In this document: piece by piece, positions 44,689 to 54,360 of the stretch
How the letters are laid out: the number at the start of each line of letters is the position of its first letter
Numbering within the stretch: the stretch's first letter is position 1
DNA from: an uncultured Schlesneria sp.
Lineage (GTDB): Bacteria > Planctomycetota > Planctomycetia > Planctomycetales > Planctomycetaceae
NCBI GenBank assembly: GCA_903904835.1
Contig: CAIVEI010000011.1
Span: 1 to 64,000 of the forward strand
Direction of reading: 5' to 3'
Length of the DNA stretch: 64,000 nucleotides
Program-made: the position numbers and the translations under genes
Notes under the pieces: model-generated
The model's database searches: none
Told to the model about the DNA's origin: nothing
Seen by the model: only the letters and a program-made list of their open reading frames with translations

Positions 44689-44718
44689 AGGTCGCAGGGG
44701 GATTGCCCCCTGCGACCT
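44689..44718 (+). terminator. Terminator hairpin after the DUF1559 gene
   Basis: Perfect 13-bp arms 44689-44701 and 44706-44718, 4-base loop, followed by TGTTTCTGT. A good candidate for an intrinsic terminator between the DUF1559 and TPR/ASPIC genes, which makes these separate transcripts or a partial read-through. Confidence 0.75.
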
Positions 44719-44792
44719 TGTTTCTGTAGCATGGCTGAAAAGTTTGGCTTACTCATGATTTGCTTATGCGAACAATCTGATGGAGTCGTGAC

Positions 44793-47765
44793 GTGTCGAG
44801 GCGTGTGGTCGCGATGACCAGCAATTTACTGCCCGTGGAACGTCGTGGTTGGACCTTGGCACTGATTTGGATGGGAGGGGGCACTTCGATCGCGGTGTTT
44901 CTGTTTTGGTTTTTCTTAACGGCATCTGCTGCCGAAAAGCTGGTCCAAACAGGGAGGGTTGCGTTGTCCCATCGCGACTTCTCCGCTGCCACCGAGTCTG
45001 CTGAAGCCGCCATCACACAGTCCCAAAAGTTGCCATCCGCCTGGAAATTACTCGCCGAGGCGACTGGACAGGGTGGTCAATTTGATCGGTCACTTGCAGC
45101 GTTGGAAGAATATTCGCGGCTAAGCCCGGACGATGCAGGCGAACTTTGTATTAAGCTTGGCAGTCTCTGGATGAGACGTAATTTCGTACGACCGGCGAAA
45201 AGCGCATTCAGAATCTCAGAAAAACTGGGGATTCGGGTGCGGTTCTCGTTGCAGATGCAAGAACAGATCACGGCGGTAACGGGCCACTCGCGCGAGACCG
45301 CGCGGTGCATCCTCGAATTGGTGAAGCGTGATGAACACACCAGGGGGGACTTGATGCTTCTCACCGCCATGATACCTCGCCTTGCCGATCAGAATCGACT
45401 GGATGCGATTCTACAAGCCGATCCAACGTACAAATCGCCGTTATTGGCCAGAACATTAGATGAGTTGTATTTGAAACACGTTGATGTCGCGGAGCGGCTT
45501 CTCATCGAGATCACCACGGCGCATCCTGACGATCTTGAAGCACAAGCAGCCCTCGCCGAATTTTACGCCCGGTTCTTGCCCGGGAAATTTCTTGATTGGC
45601 ATTCACGTTTAATGCCGGAAGCGATCGACGATGCCCGTATCTGGTCCGCGCGCGGGAAATGGTTGTCCACGTCTGGAAAAACGGCATCGGCGATCCGCTG
45701 TTTATATGAGGCTCTGATTCGTGAGCCAGAGCAACTTTCGACCACGGTTCTCATCGGGCAACTGTTGAAAACAGTCGATGAATTGGAACTGGGCAATGCC
45801 TTCACAGAACGTGGTCGACGGATGCAGAGGATCGTCGATTTGAACGAGCGATTAAGTGAACCACGTGCGGCCGAATCGATTCTGCCGATGATTGAGGAAC
45901 TCGAAGCGGTCGGGCGATTATGGGAGGCTTGGGGCTGGTGTGACATTCACGAAGTGACGCTTCCACCCAACAACCCCTCGGTCGTCGCTTGCCGAAAAAG
46001 GATCAAGCCTTTTTTGACTTCGGATCTTCCTCGCACCAAACCGGGCAGCCTTCCGGGAGGTGACTTTTCATGGGAACGATTTCCTTTACCAGACTGGTCA
46101 TTGCAAAAATCTCCGGATCGCACGTCACCCGAAAATCTCAATCAACATCAATCAAAAATCCAATTTGAAGATCAGGCCCATCGGAGCGGACTGGACTTTC
46201 GGTTTGTCAATTCGTATTCACCAGCCAGCGGCCGAAAAATCTTTGAAACGATGGGGGCTGGGGTCGCAGTCCTTGATTTTGACAATGATGGCTGGGCCGA
46301 TCTGTTCTTTCCACAGGGAAGTACATTGCCAGCGGGCATGCCCCAAGGCCCGTCTGATGCGTTATATCGCAATCAAAACGGGGAGAAATTTGTCGATGTC
46401 ACGTTGTGCACAAGAATTCAGGACACATCCTATTCCCATGGCGCTGCTGCGGGTGATTACAACAACGATGGATTTCCAGATATTTACGTTGCCAACTTTG
46501 GACGAAACAGGCTTTACCGGAATAACGGAGACGGTTCATTCACGGATGCGACTGACGAAGCCGGGCTGAAGCAGAGTGTCTGGACTGTCAGTTGTGCCAT
46601 TGCAGATCTTAATGGCGACGGAATGCCAGAGCTGTTTGATGTGAACTACGCTCAAGGCAAAAACCTGCTGACACAAACCTGCCCGGATTCCACAGGCCAT
46701 CAAAAGGTCTGCCGACCAACGTTTTTCGATGCGGTACCAGACACTGTCGCTGACAATCGTGGTGATGGAACATTTCGTGAGCGACAATCCGAAGCCGGTT
46801 TGGATCTGCCGCAGGGAATGGGACTTGGCCTGGTCATCGCCGATTTCAATGACGACGGGCGGCCGGATATCTTTGTGGCCAATGACATGGCGGCCAACTC
46901 TCTGCTGATCAATCAGCAATCGGCCGACGGACAATCCGTTCAGTTTGTCGACGAAGCGCTTGTGCGAGGCGTTGCATTCGACGAATTCGGGCTTGCGCAA
47001 GCTTGCATGGGCGTTGCGTGTGCCGACATCAACCGGGATCGTCAACCGGATCTATTTATCACCAACTTTGCCAGGGAATCCAATACTCTTTACCTTTCGC
47101 AGCCTGAAGGGTTCTATCGCGACGCAACACAATTCGCCGGATTGCGCGAGCCGAGTTATGACCCGCTCGGTTTTGGTGCGCAGTTTCTCGATGCTGACCA
47201 TGATGGCTTTTATGACATTGCTGTCGTGAATGGTCACATTGACGAATTCCCGGGTGAGCAGTTTCAAATGCCGACTCAATTCTTCCACGGGCATCCGGAT
47301 GGACGTTTTACGGAACTGTTTGCCAGGCACGCCGGGAAGCTATTTGATGTACCCCGTTTAGGTCGAGGAATGGCCTTATTGGACTGGAACCGTGACGGTC
47401 GAACCGATTTTGTTGCCACGGACCTGGAGGGCCCCGTGCTACTGGCGGTTAATCAAACGGAATCACCGTTTCAATCACTGCGACTGAGACTCGTCGGTAC
47501 ACAAAGCAGTCGTGATGCCATTGGCGCTAAGGTGAAAATCGTCGAGCCATCCGGTGATGAACGTGTTTACCAACTGACAGCAGGTGACGGCTATGAATCG
47601 AGCAACGAGCGGGTTCTGGAAATCTGTCTGGGTGCTGTCGAACGCGTCAGTCGCGTAGAAATCCGGTGGCCATCAGGAAACGTCTCGGTGACCCGTGATG
47701 TCATCTTAAGCGGCGAATGGATTTCGATCGAAGGCAAACAAGACTGGATTCGCCGAATCGACTGA
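44793..47765 (+). CDS. TPR + FG-GAP/VCBS + ASPIC/UnbV (CRTAC1-like) protein
   Basis: Protein of 990 residues starting at GTG with GGAG upstream (ATG at 44814 is the alternative). Membrane anchor LALIWMGGGTSIAVFLFWFF, then TPR-like helices to about residue 400 (LSHRDFSAATESAEAAITQS), then FG-GAP blades (LDFDNDGWADLFFPQ, GDYNNDGFPDIYV, ADLNGDGMPELFD, ADFNDDGRPDIFV, LDADHDGFYDIAVVN, LDWNRDGRTDF) and an ASPIC/UnbV module (VGTQSSRDAIGAKVKI, VEIRWPSGNVSVTRDV). Collinear paralogue of the gene at 34567. It is convergent with the CxxCH FG-GAP gene, with only 17 bases between stops. Confidence 0.88.
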   Translation: MSRRVVAMTSNLLPVERRGWTLALIWMGGGTSIAVFLFWFFLTASAAEKLVQTGRVALSHRDFSAATESAEAAITQSQKLPSAWKLLAEATGQGGQFDRSLAALEEYSRLSPDDAGELCIKLGSLWMRRNFVRPAKSAFRISEKLGIRVRFSLQMQEQITAVTGHSRETARCILELVKRDEHTRGDLMLLTAMIPRLADQNRLDAILQADPTYKSPLLARTLDELYLKHVDVAERLLIEITTAHPDDLEAQAALAEFYARFLPGKFLDWHSRLMPEAIDDARIWSARGKWLSTSGKTASAIRCLYEALIREPEQLSTTVLIGQLLKTVDELELGNAFTERGRRMQRIVDLNERLSEPRAAESILPMIEELEAVGRLWEAWGWCDIHEVTLPPNNPSVVACRKRIKPFLTSDLPRTKPGSLPGGDFSWERFPLPDWSLQKSPDRTSPENLNQHQSKIQFEDQAHRSGLDFRFVNSYSPASGRKIFETMGAGVAVLDFDNDGWADLFFPQGSTLPAGMPQGPSDALYRNQNGEKFVDVTLCTRIQDTSYSHGAAAGDYNNDGFPDIYVANFGRNRLYRNNGDGSFTDATDEAGLKQSVWTVSCAIADLNGDGMPELFDVNYAQGKNLLTQTCPDSTGHQKVCRPTFFDAVPDTVADNRGDGTFRERQSEAGLDLPQGMGLGLVIADFNDDGRPDIFVANDMAANSLLINQQSADGQSVQFVDEALVRGVAFDEFGLAQACMGVACADINRDRQPDLFITNFARESNTLYLSQPEGFYRDATQFAGLREPSYDPLGFGAQFLDADHDGFYDIAVVNGHIDEFPGEQFQMPTQFFHGHPDGRFTELFARHAGKLFDVPRLGRGMALLDWNRDGRTDFVATDLEGPVLLAVNQTESPFQSLRLRLVGTQSSRDAIGAKVKIVEPSGDERVYQLTAGDGYESSNERVLEICLGAVERVSRVEIRWPSGNVSVTRDVILSGEWISIEGKQDWIRRID

Positions 47766-47782
47766 TGATGCTCGATTTCTGC

Positions 47783-49465
47783 TTATTCGATTTCAACAGT
47801 GGACGGTGAGATGTTGGCGTCCAGAACACTCGCATTCAAAGGGCCGTTTGTTTTCGACTGATTCCAGTGGATTGTCAGCCATCGGCGCTTCTGAGGCTTT
47901 CCTGACACCCCTTGCGGGAGATCATTCAACACGGAAAATTCTCCGACGGCAAGGTCGAGATCGTGGTCGCCATCGAAATCTCCGGCCGCGATGGCCATAT
48001 GTCCGACAGCGACCGCTGAGGACCCAAGCAACGAATGTTCCAGGGAATGTCGTTCGAACTGACCTGGGGCTTTCTGTTCCAACAAGATGATTGTGTCGAG
48101 AACACTTGGACGCATTTGAAAACGTAATAGCCCAGGACAGAAGGCGACGGCAGCAACATCCATATCGCCGTCGCCGTCAAAGTCTCGCGCGATCGCCCGC
48201 ACCGCGCCCGGTAAAGGGGCCAGTTGATGGAACCGATACTTTAAGAAGCCCGTATTTTCGAGCCAATTCACGCCATGAAACGGCTGAATTTGCATTGTGT
48301 CGAGAGTGTCGCCGTTTGTGAAAAGAATATCGAGATCGCCATCTTGATCGAGATCGACCAGTTCCAGCCCCGAACTGCCAAACGAAGGACTGTCCGCCTC
48401 AAACAATGTGTGCCGCTCGAAATGACCGTGACCGTCATTTAAGAACGCAACAATCGCTTCATGTTCCTGGCTGATTAGAACCACCAGATCCAGATCACCA
48501 TCGCCATCGAGGTCGACAACGGGTGTGTGGATTGAACCGTGGCGTTCATCAATCACATGCATTTTGGTCTCGGGACGTCCGTTTGTGGTCGATACCGTTT
48601 CGAGCCACAGCAAACGACCGACATGCTGATGGCCAAATTCCGCCACGACAAAATCGTTGTCACCGTCTCCGTCGAGGTCCGCAAGTTGAGCGTCAGCAAC
48701 ACGGCCCAAGCCAGCGATAATCGTGATCGGAGTCAATGATTGCCCATCCGTTGATCGACGGAACAATGTGACTGAACCTTGCAGTTCATCCGACGGTTTC
48801 AAAACACCGAGATCCGCGACAAGATAATCCTGATCGGCACGCCCATCGAAACTGCATGCAACAATATGATCAGGATGTTTCAGTTTTCCGATCTGCGAAT
48901 TCGATAGCTTTCCGTCATTCCAGGAAAAACGATTCACCGACCCTGACAACATATCGCAAAGCAACAAATCCGAAGCCGGATTATTTTGGCTGGACCCAGA
49001 ATGAGTGACGTTCAGGAATGAGACCGCAGGGGCATCAAATCCATCGGGAAGATCAATCGCTTCAGAGCGAAACTCGACAGGACTTGGCGAGCTTTCCGAA
49101 GCGCTCGGAACGTGAACCATCGAGCTGGCCAGGCGGGTATAGTACTCTTTCATAACCACCTGATCGGGAACCTTCAAATCGTGACGACCCGACTCTTGAT
49201 ACCGACGGTATCCCCTGGCGATTTCATCCGGCCACGCATTGCGAGGCAAGAGGTCCGGTCTCGGAACGACGTGGCACGCACCGCAGAACTCCTGCGCGTG
49301 CAGGGCCGTGACCTTATCATCGACGACGGATCTTGCCAGCGAACGGGACGGATCGATATCCAAGACGCACAAGAAAACGGCACCGATCGCCGTCGCGAAG
49401 AAAATCACCCCGCTAGTGATGAAAACAAACCGAAAAATTGATCCGAGGCTCACGTTGGCCACCAC
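47783..49465 (-). CDS. FG-GAP/VCBS protein with a c-type haem motif
   Basis: Protein of 560 residues starting at GTG. A membrane anchor (FRFVFITSGVIFFATAIGAV) is followed at about residue 60 by HAQEFCGACHVVPRPDLLPR, a CxxCH haem-attachment motif, so a covalent c-type haem on the outer side of the membrane is likely. From about residue 130 the chain is a VCBS/FG-GAP beta-propeller with repeated calcium loops (DLDGDGDNDFVVAEF, DLDGDGDLDLVV, DLDQDGDLDILF, DFDGDGDMDVAAV, DFDGDHDLDLAVGEF). It lies downstream of a lipoprotein and a DUF1559 gene on the same strand, taking the place that a TPR/ASPIC protein holds in the other two cassettes. Confidence 0.82.
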   Translation of the reverse strand: MVANVSLGSIFRFVFITSGVIFFATAIGAVFLCVLDIDPSRSLARSVVDDKVTALHAQEFCGACHVVPRPDLLPRNAWPDEIARGYRRYQESGRHDLKVPDQVVMKEYYTRLASSMVHVPSASESSPSPVEFRSEAIDLPDGFDAPAVSFLNVTHSGSSQNNPASDLLLCDMLSGSVNRFSWNDGKLSNSQIGKLKHPDHIVACSFDGRADQDYLVADLGVLKPSDELQGSVTLFRRSTDGQSLTPITIIAGLGRVADAQLADLDGDGDNDFVVAEFGHQHVGRLLWLETVSTTNGRPETKMHVIDERHGSIHTPVVDLDGDGDLDLVVLISQEHEAIVAFLNDGHGHFERHTLFEADSPSFGSSGLELVDLDQDGDLDILFTNGDTLDTMQIQPFHGVNWLENTGFLKYRFHQLAPLPGAVRAIARDFDGDGDMDVAAVAFCPGLLRFQMRPSVLDTIILLEQKAPGQFERHSLEHSLLGSSAVAVGHMAIAAGDFDGDHDLDLAVGEFSVLNDLPQGVSGKPQKRRWLTIHWNQSKTNGPLNASVLDANISPSTVEIE

Positions 49466-49620
49466 CGCTGACGACTCTTCATTAGCTGTACATTAAGCAT
49501 GTAGGAAATCCTGGCGCTTCCTCACGGGCTTCACAGATCCGGGTCACCGAATAAAGCATGATACAACTGAGCAACTAATCACTTTTTTGTTCAGTTCGCT
49601 CTGAAGCGTCTGTCATTCCG

Positions 49621-50112
49621 TCATAGATTGAAATCTGCATCTTTCACACCACCCTCCGGAACATCGAACGTCAGCTTAGTTGTTTTTTCGCTGCTGAATT
49701 GCGGCGGAATAAGCTGTTTAGGTCCTTTTTTCCCAGAGGCAGCTTGCGATTGATTTGCGATCTCCGTTTGCGTCGGATCGTTAAGCTCTAGTGTCGGATC
49801 TGCGGCGGCGGCGACCGCCGTCCCACCCTCAAACTTGGAAATGTAAACTTTGTTGGCTCCGATCGCGGCACCCTGTGCGAGGATATATTTTCCTTCTTCA
49901 TCTGTTTTTGCGAAGCCAGTGAATTTTTCGGTGAAAAAATAGACTTCTGCGTCTACGAGTGGTTTGCCACTCAGTGTCACAGTTCCTGAAACTGGAGCCT
50001 TCTTCACAGCACTCGGCGATGACGGCGGTTTACCAGCGCATCCAAGGGCGAAGCAACAAATCAAAAGGAACGCGGCACAAGGTATTCCCCGATTGAATTG
50101 TCGAATATCCAT
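49621..50112 (-). CDS. Lipoprotein with carboxypeptidase-regulatory-like domain
   Basis: Protein of 163 residues with GGTGGGAG before the ATG. Signal peptide with lipobox FALGCAGK. The beta-sandwich reads VSGTVTLSGKPLVDAEVYFF, TDEEGKYILAQGAAIGANKV, then an Ala/Gln-rich loop and IPPQFSSEKTTKLTFDVPEG at the end. Same architecture as the lipoproteins at 32510 and 42876. About 155 bases after the DUF1559 gene and probably co-transcribed with it. Confidence 0.8.
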   Translation of the reverse strand: MDIRQFNRGIPCAAFLLICCFALGCAGKPPSSPSAVKKAPVSGTVTLSGKPLVDAEVYFFTEKFTGFAKTDEEGKYILAQGAAIGANKVYISKFEGGTAVAAAADPTLELNDPTQTEIANQSQAASGKKGPKQLIPPQFSSEKTTKLTFDVPEGGVKDADFNL

Positions 50113-50269
50113 ATTGAAACTCCCACCTTATTTTCTGAATAGTCTGCAGACGAAATACATTGTTGTAATGAGAAAGAAAACAGCAACTCAAAGAGAACTT
50201 TGAGCTGCTGTAGTTAGCTTCAGAGGGTTCAGTGTCACACCTTACGCAACATATTCTTGGTAGATCGAC

Positions 50270-51304
50270 TTAAAAATCACCGACCACGGACCCGTCATGA
50301 ATATAAGCTAATTGACAAAGCGTCAAGTAGTTAATGTTTTCACTGATGAAACGCACTCCTCCGTCACCGAGAAGGAAGTGTGCACCTCCCGTATGACCGC
50401 TATTGAAGACCCAGGCATACGTTTGTTTTAACGGATCACCTGCCGTGTAGACCGCATTAATATTCCATTGAGCCGTATACGCAGCTACGGTTGCTGAGGT
50501 CAAAGCGGTCGTGGAGCCAGACGGCGTGTAACCGTGGACAGAAGTGTGTGTCCCGTCGAGGCCCCATGGTCCGTACGAAGTACTGGTCTTATAGTGACCT
50601 CCGCCCCAAGCTTCACCAACGAGGATTGTGTTACTTGTGCCGTCGACCATATCCCGCATTTTGGCCGCACCGTCGTTACCGAATGCACCTTGACGAATGT
50701 CACTGCTATTTGTTGCGTAGGGAGTACTGTAATCAGTGAAACACCCCGTCGAAAACAGATAGCTCGAACGTCGTGCCTGATTTCGACTGTAGAAGTCGGT
50801 CGACACACCTGCGTTCGACGTGACGACTTCTCCACCGTTGGGATGAGAAGGACAGAGAAGCATCGGCAGCTTCATACCAACGATGTTCACGTTTGTCGCA
50901 TCGGTACCACTGACTGGCAGCGAATATGGAGACGACATGCTGGAGCAGACATTGAAATTGTAGCTGTTGTACGCGGGTGATTGATCGACATATGGCAACA
51001 AGAACACCCAGCCTGTTGTATTCAGCACGGGATTCGTCGCTGTGATATAGGTCGAAGCGTTGTATCGGCCTGAGTTCAATAACGCCGGCGGCATTGTGTT
51101 CATTGTGTCGTGATAATTATGGAGCGCCAACCCCATTTGCTTCATATTATTCTTGCACTGCGTACGACGGGCGGCTTCACGTGCCTGCTGCACGGCCGGC
51201 AACAGCAGCGCGATCAAGACTGCGATGATCGCAATCACAACCAGCAGTTCGATCAATGTAAACCCTCGAGATCTCAAACTGAATCGTCTTCGACTACTAA
51301 GCAT
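50270..51304 (-). CDS. DUF1559 pseudopilin-like secreted protein
   Basis: Protein of 344 residues. Prepilin-like N-terminus [20 protein letters not shown] with [40 protein letters not shown] and a C-terminal [19 protein letters not shown] typical of DUF1559. Third copy in the window; the first 60 mature residues are nearly identical in all three while the middle differs in sequence and length. Confidence 0.9.
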   Translation of the reverse strand: MLSSRRRFSLRSRGFTLIELLVVIAIIAVLIALLLPAVQQAREAARRTQCKNNMKQMGLALHNYHDTMNTMPPALLNSGRYNASTYITATNPVLNTTGWVFLLPYVDQSPAYNSYNFNVCSSMSSPYSLPVSGTDATNVNIVGMKLPMLLCPSHPNGGEVVTSNAGVSTDFYSRNQARRSSYLFSTGCFTDYSTPYATNSSDIRQGAFGNDGAAKMRDMVDGTSNTILVGEAWGGGHYKTSTSYGPWGLDGTHTSVHGYTPSGSTTALTSATVAAYTAQWNINAVYTAGDPLKQTYAWVFNSGHTGGAHFLLGDGGVRFISENINYLTLCQLAYIHDGSVVGDF

Positions 51305-51841
51305 GGCTGCACCTTATTTCAAGAAATGAAACGGAAAACCAAGGGAACGCAAGTGTCTACCTGCCTTTGTGCGATATTCAAGAAAATTACCGACAAAAAA
51401 TCGCAGAGCGCATTACGAGAGTTCGATTACTGTGCTCGAAATGCCTGAATAGCAAACATTGTGCCCGCGTTGTGCGGATATGTTCACGAATCGAAAACGG
51501 AAGCTGCGCTGCGGCATTGAGACATCAAGAAACGGAATAATCTCAGCGAAAGAAATACCCGAACCCTCGCGAAGTTCACGAGAAGGATTGATTTATCGGG
51601 TTACCTTGAAGCGATCAGTTCCACGGATTTCCAATATCCGAAGGTCCTTCGCGTTACCCTTCATACGCATGTGTGAAAATTGAAGACGATCATTGATCCA
51701 TCTGCAATGTTGGATTGATAAGCAGGCGTGGTGATTTTTAAGGCACAGTTGAATCACTGCTGAAACACGAGTCCCGCCCAATCTCGTTGCTTCATCGATG
51801 ACGAAGTCGTTGCCTGAGGCGCCGCGAAGAATCGGAATAGT
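51305..51841. other. Gap without a recognised gene
   Basis: About 540 bases upstream of the DUF1559 gene and downstream of the TolB-like gene. Short frames on both strands show no ribosome binding sites, domains or conserved patterns. No hairpin stood out. It presumably holds the DUF1559 promoter. Confidence 0.4.
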
Positions 51842-52873
51842 TTAGTTTGCCGTTTTTCCTCGTAACCAATCGGCAATCCACAGTTGGCTTGTGCCATCGG
51901 GAGTGCGCGTTGATGTCCACATCAAACTTGTTCCGTCGGGGCTGAAAACCGGCAGGACATCCTGAGCCGAGCTGTGCGTAATCTGCGTGACGGCGCCTCC
52001 CTTGAGTGAATTTTCCGTCCAGTCGAGTTCCATTGTAAACAGATGGAATGGGGCGTTGGCAGGCCCCTTGCTGTAGTCAGCGCCGGCCCAGACCAGGTAT
52101 CTGCCGCTGGGATGAAAGTAAGGGCACCAGTTGACCTGATCGAGATTATTCGTCAGTTGCACTTCGGTCTTTCCATCCACCGAGATGGCAAACAGTTGCA
52201 ACATATGTTCCTTCTGGCGGTCCGAACGGAAAATCACCCATTTATTGTCGGGTGAGAAGAATGGTCCGCCGTCGTAACCTGGTGTGTTGGTGAGCTGCCG
52301 AACGTTCGAGCCGTCCGCGTCCATCACGTAGAGGTCCGGATCTCCGTCACGTGACGAGGTGAATACAATTTGCTTTCCGTCTGAAGAATAACTTCCCTCA
52401 GCGTCATAACCAGGACTGTCTGTCAGCCTCTTCATTCCCGTTCCATCAAAATTGACGACGTAAATGTCCATGTTCGGGTCGAAGTCCCATAAATACCGCC
52501 GCCGGCCTCCTTTGGCCGCCTCTTCCCTGGCCTTCAGTTCTGTTTCGTCGATTTTCGGATCGGTATGACTCGACGCAAATAGTACTTTTGTTCCGTCAGG
52601 CGAGAAATAGGCGCAAGTCGTTCGTCCTCGTCCCGTGCTCAATAGTCGCGGCGTTTTTTCGTCCAGTTTCTGCACGTAGATCTGATAGAACGGGTAGCCG
52701 ATCGGATAGGCCTGGTAAACGATCCAGTCACCTTTCGGAGAAAAGTAGCCTTCGCCCGCTCGCGGCAGCCCGAAAGTTACCTGCCTCTGATTCGCCACAT
52801 ATTTCGCCTCAGCGGCATCATCGGTCACAACAGGCGGCGCACCGAGAAGCACAAACAGCAATGACGACAGCAT
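51842..52873 (-). CDS. Exported TolB-like WD40 (PD40) propeller protein
   Basis: Protein of 343 residues with a short signal-like N-terminus (MLSSLLFVLLGAPPVVTDDA). PD40/TolB-type repeats follow: YFSPKGDWIVYQAY, YFSPDGTKVLFASSHTD, SYSSDGKQIVFTSSRDGDPD, FFSPDNKWVIFRSDRQ, YFHPSGRYLVWAG and VFSPDGTSLMWTSTRTP, giving a six-bladed propeller. No protease domain is attached. It starts 33 bases after the ABC ATPase gene on the same strand, and so is probably the last gene of a DUF1854-ABC-TolB operon. Confidence 0.82.
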   Translation of the reverse strand: MLSSLLFVLLGAPPVVTDDAAEAKYVANQRQVTFGLPRAGEGYFSPKGDWIVYQAYPIGYPFYQIYVQKLDEKTPRLLSTGRGRTTCAYFSPDGTKVLFASSHTDPKIDETELKAREEAAKGGRRRYLWDFDPNMDIYVVNFDGTGMKRLTDSPGYDAEGSYSSDGKQIVFTSSRDGDPDLYVMDADGSNVRQLTNTPGYDGGPFFSPDNKWVIFRSDRQKEHMLQLFAISVDGKTEVQLTNNLDQVNWCPYFHPSGRYLVWAGADYSKGPANAPFHLFTMELDWTENSLKGGAVTQITHSSAQDVLPVFSPDGTSLMWTSTRTPDGTSQLWIADWLRGKTAN

Positions 52874-52906
52874 GGATGAGGTCTCTCAGAAATATGACTA
52901 ATGACT

Positions 52907-53602
52907 TTACGACGATGTTGATACTGACTTAGGCCCGTCTTGTTCTACGATCCGTCCATCCCGGATTCGAATCACGTGATCGCCGGGTTGAATGTATTCG
53001 TGTTCGTGCGTCACCACAACGACTGTGGACTTTTGTTCCATGCAAAGCGTCCGCAAGTCGCCCAGGATTGCCAGAGAATTGGCCGTATCAAGTTCTCCGG
53101 TTGGTTCATCGGCCAGCACCAGTTTGGGACGTTTGAGCAAGGCGCGTGCAATCGCCACTCGTTGCTGTTCTCCACCTGACAATTGATTGGGCCGATGTTC
53201 GCTGCGGCTTCCCAAACCAAGTCGTTCCAGCAATTGTGACGCTTTATCCCGTTGTTCGCGCGATACGCCGGTTGGCAGGAATGGGACAAGGACGTTTTCC
53301 AGGGCGGTCAGATTGGCGAGCAAATTAAAGTTCTGGAAGATGAAACCCGCGTCTTTACGGCGAAAGTGGTCTCGCTCGCTTGCCGTCATCGTCTGAAGCG
53401 ATTTTCCGTGGACGGTGATTGTGCCAGTTGTCGGTTCGTCCAGAGCACCGAGAAGATACAACAAGGTACTCTTGCCACTCCCGGACGGGCCAAGAATAAA
53501 CGTGAACGAACCGGTCGGTATCTGACAGGTAATCTCTTTCAGCGCCGGAACTTCCAGGCGGCCACGTAAGTGAACTTTGGAGACATGCTGCACGTCAATC
53601 AT
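52907..53602 (-). CDS. ABC transporter ATP-binding protein (LolD/MacB-like)
   Basis: Protein of 231 residues starting at 53602 (MIDVQHVSKVHLRGRLEVPA). Walker A is GPSGSGKST near residue 39, the Q-loop is FIFQNFNLLANLTALENVLV, the signature is LSGGEQQRVAIARALLKRP, Walker B is LVLADEPTGELD and the H-loop His is in VVVVTHEHEY. The short form and LolD/MacB-type sequence suggest lipoprotein release or efflux coupling. No permease gene of this family is adjacent, so its partner is elsewhere or this is an orphan ATPase. Neighbours on the same strand are a DUF1854 protein and a TolB-like protein. Confidence 0.88.
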   Translation of the reverse strand: MIDVQHVSKVHLRGRLEVPALKEITCQIPTGSFTFILGPSGSGKSTLLYLLGALDEPTTGTITVHGKSLQTMTASERDHFRRKDAGFIFQNFNLLANLTALENVLVPFLPTGVSREQRDKASQLLERLGLGSRSEHRPNQLSGGEQQRVAIARALLKRPKLVLADEPTGELDTANSLAILGDLRTLCMEQKSTVVVVTHEHEYIQPGDHVIRIRDGRIVEQDGPKSVSTSS

Positions 53603-53691
53603 TGATGCTCTTTTGCTGGCTTGGTCTGGAAAGCAATACAACTACCGCGAGGGCCAACCGCTTTAAATGGGTTGGAAATGGCCACGACAGG

Positions 53692-54165
53692 TCATACCAG
53701 TCGGTGAACAATTCGTTGGGAATGCGAGTCAAGTTTTTGGATATCGGGGATCGTATACCGAATTCCATTGGAATCAGCGATCATGACCCGATTCGGCCCA
53801 AGTTTTCGCACGTCATCTTCGCTTTCGAGCAGAAATTTGGTTGCGCCTCGATCGGTTTCGACTGACCATTCGCAGGGGGGGCTCGGATTACTCGCCGAAA
53901 CGACCTTTTGAATTACGGGGATAAAATCTCGTGCGGAAAGTTCAGTTCGAAGCGCTTCTCGTGCGGCAGGATTCAGTGAATCCATGTCGGGCAAAGTGAG
54001 GATTTCTTTCCCTTCCGGATCAAGCAGAGCGATCGCTTTTTCGGGGTCCGATAGCGGGAAACATCGAACCGGATCAACACCCGCATAAGTTTTGCCATCG
54101 CCTGTTTTGAGGACTAAGCGTCCCCATTCATCACGTTCAAAATTCAATGCGTTCATGTCAGTCAT
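53692..54165 (-). CDS. DUF1854-family protein
   Basis: Protein of 157 residues starting at MTDMNALNFERDEWGRLVLK (54165); a frame 8 residues longer exists. It matches DUF1854 by FPLSDPEKAIALLDPEGKEI, DMDSLNPAAREALRTELSAR and RVMIADSNGIRYTIPDIQKL. The family occurs near ABC transporters that have been linked to cyanophycin metabolism, though no cyanophycin gene is in this window. It is the probable first gene of a three-gene operon, with 89 bases to the ABC ATPase. Biochemical function unknown. Confidence 0.75.
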   Translation of the reverse strand: MTDMNALNFERDEWGRLVLKTGDGKTYAGVDPVRCFPLSDPEKAIALLDPEGKEILTLPDMDSLNPAAREALRTELSARDFIPVIQKVVSASNPSPPCEWSVETDRGATKFLLESEDDVRKLGPNRVMIADSNGIRYTIPDIQKLDSHSQRIVHRLV

Positions 54166-54360
54166 CGGGGGCCTCAACAGATCAGACACAGTCAGCGACC
54201 GACAGTGTCGATCATCTGGTTACGTTCGGAATTTGGCTTCTAGGGTATTATACACGTCAATCGATCAGAATCGACACGGCGAATTGACGTGCTTGCGCGC
54301 TTACCCGATGATTCCATTTTGATTGTTTTGCAGGTGACTTTTGACCGTATCGGCGAATTC

